Below, one piece after another: positions 57,297 through 64,000 of a stretch of 64,000 nucleotides of DNA. Location: positions 188,559 through 252,558 of the forward strand of contig JAJEKV010000052.1 of the NCBI GenBank assembly GCA_021234155.1, in the 5' to 3' direction. The translations under genes were made by a program, and so were the position numbers. The number at the start of each line of letters is the position of its first letter. Within the stretch, counting starts at the first letter, position 1. Below the pieces are notes generated by a model. That model ran no database searches and was not told where the DNA came from. It saw nothing but the letters and a program-made list of their open reading frames with translations. The stretch comes from Isoetes taiwanensis (Eukaryota; Streptophyta; Lycopodiopsida; Isoetales; Isoetaceae).

Positions 57297-57600
57297 TTGG
57301 ATATTTGTATATGTTTTGACTGCAATGAGGAAAGTGCGCAGTAACCTTATATTATAACAAAAATATCTAAAGATAGTAACAGTGCGAAATGTTGCTAGGG
57401 ATTGGTTGGTGTGTTTTGATGGTGTATTGGATATTTTTATATGTTTTGACTACAATGAGGAAAGTGCACAGTAACCTTTTATTATGACACAAATATCTAA
57501 AGATAGTAACGACGAAACGTTGCTGGGGACGTTTTATCATAACACAAATATCTAAAGTTAGTAACAGTGTGAAATGTTGTTGGCGATTAGTTGGGAACCC
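57297..57600. repeat. About 120-bp tandem repeat, 2.5 copies
   Basis: Units of about 122 bp begin 'ttggatatt.gtatatgttttgact.caatgaggaaagtgc.cagtaacct' at about 57298 and 57427. A third partial unit starts at about 57530 ('acacaaatatctaaag.tagtaac'). They lie just inside the minus-strand 3' hairpin. The units also carry 'gttgctggg' words resembling the hairpin. Confidence 0.85.
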
Positions 57601-57708
57601 TGTAACTCTGGAGTTGAATTTTTATTGTTGACATCTTAAAAATTACACATTGTAGAGGCAGTACATCATTACTCGTAAGAGATACTGTATTTTGCTTTGG
57701 TGAGTATA

Positions 57709-59970
57709 TCTTATATTATAATGTTATACCGTAAGTAGTGCATCGAGCCCTAATTTGAATGGCCGAGATCATCTGGATGCATCCGAAGGCCTAGATTTAT
57801 TGCACGACTTACCAACACTGTGATTGGTCATGCTTCGATCTCTTAAGGGGAAAGGGTAAATGAAAAGGGGGAAAAGGAAAAGGGAAGTGGATAGAGAGAA
57901 TGTGAAGGGCAAAAAGGCATGGCGAAAAGGGAAAAGGGTAAAAGGAAAAGGGAAAAGGGTGGGGATAAGAGAAGAGAAAAAGGCATGAAAAACGAAAAAG
58001 GGAAAGGGAACCTGGGAAAAATCATCCGGATGCATCCGAAGGCCTAGATTTATTGATCCACTTATTTACCAACACCGTGATTGGTCATGCTTCGATCTCT
58101 TAAGGGAAAGGAAATTGAAGGGCGCCCTTAAAAAAGGAAAAGGAAAAAGATGGACTTTCAAATTGAAGGGCATAATAAAAGGCATTTCATTTGGAAAAGG
58201 GTAAAAGGAAAAGGGAAATTTTTTTTTTTTCTCCTTAAAAGAAGAGTAAAAAGGCACTTGGCAATGGAAAACAAAAAGGGATGAACATCAATAAACCCGG
58301 GAAAGGACTCAACGAGGGAAGGAGGAAATTTCGTTTTTAAAGTGGAAAAAGGTCTTGTAAAGGAGGTCAAAAAAAAAAGGAAAGAGGGAAAAGTTTTGAA
58401 AAAGGATTTTGGCTCAAATGGAGAAAAAAAGCATGGAAAAGGGGAGGGGAAAAATGATTTGGATCGGATCGGGGAATGATCTAATGATGGGAAAAGGGGG
58501 AAAAGAGAAAGTCTTGAGAAAAAGAGGAAAAAGGAAGAGACAAATCATAAAAAAAGGAAAAAAAAAAAGAGAGAAAAAGGGAAGGCAAAAAATGCATCAA
58601 GAAAACCATAATTATAATGCTATAATGTAAAGGTTGAATTTGTAAAAAATTCTTTGGGGAAAAGGGAAGGGACAATTTAAAACAAGAAAAGGATGGGGAG
58701 AGGGGAAAAGAAAAAAGGGGGCATAAAAAAAGGAAAAGTGAGAAGAAAGAAAAAAAGGAAAGGGAAAAGGGGGAAAGGGAACCTAGGTAAAGGTCAAAGG
58801 AAAAAGAAAGAGGGAAACGAGAGAAGGAAGGGGAAGGGCATGAGAGAAAAGGGAAGAGGAAAATGGTGAAGAAAGGGAAAAAAAAGAAAAAAGGGAAAAG
58901 AAAAGGGCAAGAGAGAAAGGGCATGGGAAAAAAGAGGAAAATGGGTATAGGAAATAAGAGAATAAAACAAATGTGCAAAAAGGGCATGGAAAAAAGGGAA
59001 AAGGAAAAGGAAAGGAAAAAAAAATGCAGAAAAGGATCGAAAAAAAAAAGGAGGAAAACGGAAAAAAAAAAATCCATCAAGAAAAGAAAACGGAAAAAGG
59101 GAAAGGGAAAGGGAAAAGGGGGGGAGTGATGGAGGGGAGGGAAAGGGAAAAAGGACATGAGGAAAGGAAAAGAGAAAAGAAAAAAGGAAGGGTTGAAAGA
59201 AGGAAAATTGAAAAAAGGGGAAGAGGGAAAGGGTGGGGAAAAGGAGGAAAAGGAAGGACAAGGGGAAAAAATAGAAAGAAGAAAAGGGGGTGGGAAAAAG
59301 GGCATGGGAAAAGGGAAATAGAAAAGAAAAAAGAATGGAAAAGGGGAGAAAGAGAGAGAGGCACGGGAAAAATGAAATGAGGAAAATGGAAAAGGGGAAG
59401 AGAAAAAGGGAACATGGAAAAGGGAAAGAGGGAAAGGGTGAGGAGATGGAAAAAGGGAAGGTAAAAAGGGCATGGAAAACGGGAGGGAGAAAAGAAAAAT
59501 GGAAGGAAAAGGGCACACAAAAAAGGAGGAAAAATAGTGGGAAAATGAGGAAAAGAGAAGGGAAAATAAATGGAAAAGGGAAAGGAAAGAAAAAAAAGGT
59601 TGAGAAAAAAGGAAGACATGGAAAAAGTGTGGGGAAAAGAGAAGGCATGGAAAAAAAAAAAGGGAAAGGGGAAGGGAAAAGAAGGGGGCAAAAAAAAAAA
59701 GAGAAGAGGGAAAAGGTGGAGAAAGGAGCAAAAGGGACGGGAAAAAGGTTATCGGGAACAGGGAAGGGGGAAGGAAAGGGATGGGAAAACAAGGAATCAT
59801 GTGAGAAAGACGAGAAAAAAAAAAGGAAAAGAAAAAAAAACGTAGAGAAAATAAGAAAAAATGAAATGCGGGATAGAGCAAAAGGGAAAGGGATAGGGCT
59901 TTTCTCACTGCATTCCAAAGCATTTACAGGCTCTCAACTTATGCCCAGCAACGCTGGGCACCATTACTAG
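57709..59970 (+). mobile_element. Complete non-autonomous Helitron with purine cargo
   Basis: The 5' end is TCTTATATTATAATGTTATA at 57709 preceded by A. The 3' end is hairpin GCCCAGCAACGCTGGGC (59943-59959, 7-bp stem, AAC loop), 7 bases, then CTAG (59967-59970) followed by T. A^TC...CTAG^T is the exact insertion signature of Helitrons (between A and T, no target-site duplication). Length 2262 bp. It encodes no Rep/helicase. The 5' subterminal block is directly duplicated (about 57768-57850 and 58021-58107). The interior is a purine tract. It should depend on an autonomous element for rolling-circle movement. Confidence 0.82.
57845..59895. repeat. Homopurine tract, about 2 kb
   Basis: The plus strand is nearly all A and G ('gggaaaagg', 'aagaaaaaagg' words) with sparse 'catgg' interruptions at irregular intervals. 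The tract is broken only at about 58020-58110 by the repeated subterminal block and around 58140-58480 and 58600-58650 by mixed sequence. The long Phe/Ser/Pro/Leu frames on the minus strand (480 aa and 374 aa) and Lys/Glu/Arg frames on the plus strand are artefacts of composition. Confidence 0.95.
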
Positions 59971-60630
59971 TAGTAAGTTAAGGAGCAATTTCATCCTGTA
60001 GGATCTCTTTGTAGACTACATTTGAATTGAACCTCCTATTGTTTTTTAGCAATGTTCCTTCTCTTCAGATGAAAGCCTTCTTTCCCGTTCTTCCGTCATT
60101 ATGAATTAGCTATCAAAAAAATATTAAGTTTTATGAGTCATTGCTCCTCTATTGATCACTTTAAACCTTAGCTAAAGGGGAAAAGGCAAAAGGTATCTTT
60201 TTGTGCCTTTTGTTTAGACCTTTACGTTGGTTTAAGGGCTAAAAAGGGGGCTAAAGTGAAAAGGTTAAAAAGGCAATAGCCTTTTTGTAAAAGGGCTAAA
60301 AAAGGGCCAAAATGAGGCTAAGAAGGCACCTTTTTGTTAAAAGGTTAGCCTTTAAAGAGTTAAAAAAAGGCTTTTTTGGCACACATAGGTTGTCGAAAGG
60401 AAAGATGGTGTGGCTTGTACAAATGAATCAGTTAAAAGAAGTTGTTTTGATATTTGAGCTAACATGTGTGGCGTGTATGGCTTGTACATATGAATAAGTT
60501 AAACAAAGTTGTTTTGACATTTGTAGTTAGTGAAGCATATATTTGCATTTGAGCTAACATGTGTGGCGTGTGGCGTGTGGCGGAGAGCGAAGTTATGGTT
60601 AGCAATGCAAAAGAATGAAGTTATGGTTAG
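59971..60630. other. A/G-rich repetitive spacer, no gene
   Basis: From about 60170 to 60380 short inverted words recur ('aaaaggc' and 'gcctttt', 'gggctaaaa'), giving many small hairpins. 60420-60590 contains a duplicated 'gctaacatgtgtggcgtgt' phrase (about 60458 and 60553). No gene. Confidence 0.5.
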
Positions 60631-60634
60631 CAAT

Positions 60635-61109
60635 GCAGAACTTAAAACCTTCGTAGTACATTCGCCATGTGGCTATGCTTACATCAAAGCACAATACTAT
60701 ATGGAAAAACCCAATCCATAATAAAGGTCATGTTTGTGCATATTTTATTATGATGAAAGTGTCGAAGGTTAAATATAACAAATGGATTTCGTGCTTGTTT
60801 CTTTTTCAGCTCTTCTCTTTTGTCTGATGGAGCACACGCCAAAGCTAGAAGCCACAATTATGAGGGCTATGCAGAACTTATGACCTTCATAGTACATTCG
60901 CCATGTGGCTATGCTTACATCAAAGCACAATACTATGTGGAAAAACCCAATCCATAATAAAGGTGATGTTTGTGCATATATTTTATTATGATGAAAGTGT
61001 CGAAGGTTAAATATAACAAATGGATTTCGTGCTTGTTTCTTTTTCAACTCTTCTCTTTTGTCTGATGGAGCACACGCCAAAGCTAGAAGCCACAATTATG
61101 AGGGCTATG
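60635..61109. repeat. 236-bp tandem duplication
   Basis: Copy 1 (60635-60870) and copy 2 (60871-61109) run from 'gcagaactta' to 'ccacaattatgagggctatg' with only a handful of differences. The high identity indicates a recent event. The frames across it are not supported as genes. Confidence 0.93.
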
Positions 61110-61269
61110 ACACCAATACATTTATACCAACTGCCCATCTGCTCATTCTCCTACCAGACTTACCTACATCAGAACATCTAAAATTAGCAACTTATTGGTG
61201 GGGTGCAAGCAATAGATAACAAACAACGGAAAAAATAATGAATGTAGGAGAGTAATAAATACTGTTGGG

Positions 61270-61320
61270 ACAGAGCTAGTAGATATAAATATAAAGACTA
61301 ATGCTGGATTCACATGAGGC
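61270..61320. promoter_or_regulatory. Candidate left end of the Harbinger element
   Basis: The words 'actaatgctggattcacatgaggccggcaac' lie just before the transposase. A TAA trinucleotide followed by a GC-containing terminal sequence would suit a PIF/Harbinger end (3-bp TAA/TTA duplication). The right end is off-window, so the inverted repeat cannot be confirmed. Confidence 0.3.
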
Positions 61321-62785
61321 CGGCAACGGCAAAATAATTCTGGCGGAAATTTTGTGGCGGTGCAGCAGGCTGCTGTTATGTTCACATGTGCTTAGGGATC
61401 AGTGCCAGCATTTCCGGCGTTTTTTCAACGGCTGTTTTTCGAAAAAGCAGCTCTCACGTTTAAAATCGACCACGCTTGAAAATCGACCATGCTCTCACGC
61501 TCTCAGGTGTCTGGATTGCCATACTATCATGCTCCCATACTCTCAGGCTGCCATACTATCATCGTCCGATGATGAAGACGAAATGGATTCTTTGCATAAT
61601 ATCTCGGATTTTGAAGAAGTTTTTAAACTCATCATGAATCTTTGCATTCATTTTCTACTGCTGCTGATGCTTCAACCAAGAATTAAACCACGAGAGTATT
61701 GGATCTATCCGAGGCAGATCACATTTTGGAACGAGGTGAGCAGCACATTGAGGCTGGAATCCGGCATTTGTGGTGAGTATAAATTCCGTTCATTTTATAG
61801 GATGGGTGCACATTCGTTTGAGAAGTTACTGCAATTCGTTATTCCACATATTCCACAAGCAGATCTTCAAACTATGGTCAGGGAGCCAATAGAGAAGATT
61901 AAAGCAGTTGCAGTAGTACTCTTCAGGCTTGCACACAATAAAAAATGCTTTATTTGTGCAGAGCAATTTGGATTGGGTGCTAGCACAGTACACAAGTACA
62001 CAGGAATTGTTGTCAGCATTATCTCAACACAGCTCAGGCCCATGTTCATCATGACTCCCACTGGTGAGAGGCTTAGAGAAATTATGCAGGCCTTTGAGGC
62101 TATATCTGGTGTGCCCCAGGTTGCTGGAGCTATAGATGGCACGCACATTCCCTTCAGAGTTGCTCCTCAAGGGAAATTTGGCGTGGCTGATTATTGGTGC
62201 AGGCATGATTTCTTTTCGATATTGTTGCAAGCAGTTTGTGATCCTAATTTGATTTTTTGGGACGTTTGCTGTGATGCATCCGGAGGTGCTCATGACACGA
62301 GTCACTTCTACAAGTCTCCTTTATATGCCAAATTGTCTAGGAGACGTATCTTGAGTGGTCCTTCGAGGCGCTTGCATGGTAGAAGGGTGTTACCGTACAT
62401 TATAGCGGATTCGGGATATCTCACCTCAGAGTACATGCTCGTTGTAAAGAAGAAGAAAAGAAGTGATCCCCGGGATCAGATAGTCTTTTCTAAGCATTTG
62501 TCTCAGGCTAGAGTTGTTATAGAGAATGCTTTTGCTTTGTTAAAAGGACGATGGACCATATTGAAAGACTTACCAGTTCGAATGCCCCATGCCCCTAAAG
62601 TGGTCATTGCCTGTTGTGTACTGCACAACTCCCTTCAGATGGAAAATGAGGATGAATTTTATGATGGTCATGTGATTTTGTATGGTGATGAGCCACTAAA
62701 TCAAGGGGAGACTGCACGCAGACGAGATGGCAAACTGCTAAGGGACACTGTTTTTGAGTACATGAAAGAAAAAAATCGTTTATGA
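61301..62785 (+). CDS. PIF/Harbinger transposase (HARBI1-like nuclease)
   Basis: An intact 494-residue frame. The DDE_4-type nuclease core is complete: VAGAIDGTHIPFR (Asp279), then DYWCRHDFFSILLQAVCDP and GGAHDTSHFYKSPL, IIADSGYL (Asp370) and ARVVIENAFALLKGRW (Glu408), with the usual VVIACCVLHN ending. An HTH-like segment (CFICAEQFGLGASTVHKYTG) precedes the core. The real start may be Met95 (61583, MDSLHNISDF), because the first 94 residues overlap the presumed element end and read poorly. The enzyme cuts and inserts DNA at a 3-bp target in cooperation with a Myb-like partner. That partner lies convergently 344 bp downstream (63130). No damage to catalytic residues is seen, so the element may be, or recently was, active. 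Confidence 0.9.
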   Translation: MLDSHEAGNGKIILAEILWRCSRLLLCSHVLRDQCQHFRRFFNGCFSKKQLSRLKSTTLENRPCSHALRCLDCHTIMLPYSQAAILSSSDDEDEMDSLHNISDFEEVFKLIMNLCIHFLLLLMLQPRIKPREYWIYPRQITFWNEVSSTLRLESGICGEYKFRSFYRMGAHSFEKLLQFVIPHIPQADLQTMVREPIEKIKAVAVVLFRLAHNKKCFICAEQFGLGASTVHKYTGIVVSIISTQLRPMFIMTPTGERLREIMQAFEAISGVPQVAGAIDGTHIPFRVAPQGKFGVADYWCRHDFFSILLQAVCDPNLIFWDVCCDASGGAHDTSHFYKSPLYAKLSRRRILSGPSRRLHGRRVLPYIIADSGYLTSEYMLVVKKKKRSDPRDQIVFSKHLSQARVVIENAFALLKGRWTILKDLPVRMPHAPKVVIACCVLHNSLQMENEDEFYDGHVILYGDEPLNQGETARRRDGKLLRDTVFEYMKEKNRL

Positions 62786-62789
62786 ATTG

Positions 62790-63129
62790 TAAATGTTTAA
62801 ACTTTACATTTGAAAGAAATTTGAGTTTATGTAATTGACAATATGAGTCTTGAGTTTGGATATTTAGTTATGTTTGTGAGTTTACCTATTTGAATTGTAC
62901 GTTCACATGATTTGTAAACCAAATCTTACATTCTTAAAGAATTACATTACATTACATTCTTTACATCACAATCTTTTACATTAAAGAATTCTTTACAATC
63001 TTTTACAATCTTTTGCATTCTTTTGATTGCATTGCATTGAAATCAAAGGAACTCACAAACTTATATTATATTAAAATGATACCAGCACCATCACTTAAGA
63101 CATAAACTCAAAAAAGATAAACAAAAATA
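62790..63129. other. Intergenic spacer between Harbinger genes
   Basis: AT-rich, with an 'attacattacattac' and 'ttctttacat' microsatellite at about 62930-63040. It holds the 3' UTRs of two convergent genes. No other feature. Confidence 0.7.
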
Positions 63130-64000
63130 TCAAAATGGATGACCTTGGGATGTTTGAGTACTAGGAAAACCACCGTCATGCGTATCCGAGCCTGGGAGAT
63201 CAAATATACTGGCTGGGCGTCCTTGAAGTTGGATCTGCAACTGCATCTTCATCTGGGTTAGTTGCAATTGCAACTCCTCTTTCCGTTTCGTAGCCTCTAG
63301 TGCCAGAAGTTCTTGCCTTCGAATTGCATCTTCACGTCTAGCTTCTGCCTCTTTCCTAGCCTCTGCTCTTCTGTCCTCAGCCTCAGCGCGTTGTTTCAAC
63401 TCCATTAACTTCAATTCCTTGTGAATGTTTGTAACATCACGCATGGCCTCAGCAAGGATAATTGCAGCTGATTTGGTACCTTCCTCAGCACGCCGTGCTC
63501 TGGTTTTCTTCCCTCGCAAACCAGAAGATGTGATTTTCAATTCCTTTTCTGTTGGTGACGAGATCTCATCATCTCGTGTATCAGCATCTTCTGTTGGCAC
63601 TGGCACAGGAACTGAGCTGGTGGCTTTGGGTGTAACAACTGTATACTCTGGCCTTGGAGCATCTGGATCAGTGACAGTATTACTTCCACAAAACTTTTTT
63701 CTTTTAACAATACTATCTTTTGTAGCCACTGAGCAAGAACTAGCCTTTGTAGCAATTGATCCAGAACTAGCTGCCTGACTAAGCTTACGCTTTGTGCAAG
63801 GCTTAAAGCCAGCCTCTGTGGAACCCCCTGGCAAACCAACAACTTTGGAAGATTCCCCAAGCAAAACATCAAATTGATCGAAAAATTGCCAATTACTTGG
63901 AATTGAACTGGTCCTAGATTTCTTTTGCTTCTCAGACTTATATTTCTTAATCAAACCCTCAATCTTATTCTTTACCTGTTTATGCGAGTACACCATTTGC
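63130..64000 (-). CDS. Myb/trihelix-like partner protein of the Harbinger element (partial)
   Basis: A minus-strand frame of at least 288 residues, open to the right edge. It starts inside a Myb/SANT-like (trihelix) DNA-binding domain: QVKNKIEGLIKKYKSEKQKK, then WQFFDQFDVLLGE, the end of that domain, whose first helices are beyond the window. A Ser/Thr-rich linker follows, then a KKTRARRAEEGTKSA basic segment and a long charged coiled-coil-like stretch rich in Glu, Arg and Ala (about residues 180-265), ending QTSQGHPF. PIF/Harbinger elements carry such a protein to bring the transposase to the element ends and into the nucleus. The convergent arrangement with the transposase supports this. 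The true start is outside the window. Confidence 0.82.
   Translation of the reverse strand, partial: QMVYSHKQVKNKIEGLIKKYKSEKQKKSRTSSIPSNWQFFDQFDVLLGESSKVVGLPGGSTEAGFKPCTKRKLSQAASSGSIATKASSCSVATKDSIVKRKKFCGSNTVTDPDAPRPEYTVVTPKATSSVPVPVPTEDADTRDDEISSPTEKELKITSSGLRGKKTRARRAEEGTKSAAIILAEAMRDVTNIHKELKLMELKQRAEAEDRRAEARKEAEARREDAIRRQELLALEATKRKEELQLQLTQMKMQLQIQLQGRPASIFDLPGSDTHDGGFPSTQTSQGHPF

Noticed and set aside
57769-59970. Frames of 480, 374, 226 and 204 aa in the purine tract
   Set aside because: Composition-driven open frames on both strands. The same reading appears in several phases, without domains or start context.

Overview
The window looks like repeat-rich nuclear DNA of a land plant. 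It carries a family-1 UDP-glycosyltransferase with a plant PSPG box, a plant-type L1 LINE whose ORF1 has a DUF4283-like region and a zinc knuckle, Ty3/gypsy chromoviruses primed by initiator-Met tRNA, Helitrons with plant-style ends, and fragments of plant Mediator15, TFIIB and leukotriene-A4-hydrolase-type aminopeptidase genes. Low gene density and layered old insertions suggest a large genome, possibly a fern, another non-seed plant or a gymnosperm. The lineage cannot be fixed from sequence alone. Nothing bacterial, organellar or viral was seen.

Layout. 1-11647: an old, frameshifted Ty3/gypsy chromovirus on the minus strand (left LTR partly off-window, right LTR 10023-11647, primer-binding site 10009-10022). 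It sits inside the chromodomain end of a second, plus-strand chromovirus whose PPT and 3' LTR follow at 12475 onward. About 13980-15077: a minus-strand Helitron-type repeat with a long homopyrimidine tract. 15.1-22.2 kb: mostly unassigned DNA with two adjacent captured gene fragments (aminopeptidase and TFIIB, 18.2-18.8 kb), the 3' end of an RTE/CR1-like LINE (20.1-20.35 kb) and Helitron-like termini near 20.85 kb. 22.5-31.1 kb: a pogo/Tigger-like transposase gene (minus) split by a nearly full-length 6.3 kb L1 LINE (plus) with a 9-bp target-site duplication. 31.8-34.6 kb: a tandem duplication leading into the UGT. 34610-36149: an intact two-exon UGT, followed by two decayed copies at 38.6 and 42.6 kb. 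A fold-back element, degenerate TTCTAGAA-type repeats, a tRNA-like (SINE-like) block and GATA microsatellites lie between them. 44.6-47.4 kb: two inverted partial copies of a Mediator15-like gene. 48.5-52.8 kb: mostly unassigned, with a head-to-tail Helitron junction at 51007/51008. 52.85-56 kb: two opposed fragments of an RTE/CR1-like LINE. 56.2-60 kb: Helitron termini, including one complete element (57709-59970) filled with about 2 kb of purine-only DNA. 60.6-61.1 kb: a 236-bp tandem duplication. 61.3-64 kb: a PIF/Harbinger element with an intact transposase and a convergent Myb/trihelix partner gene running off the right edge.

The only loci that look intact enough to express are the UGT and the Harbinger pair. 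Most other coding sequence is transposon-derived or pseudogenic. The most unusual material is the Helitron family: long homopurine cargo, exact ends, an inverted relative 43 kb away, and a base-exact CTAG/TC tandem junction of a different copy.
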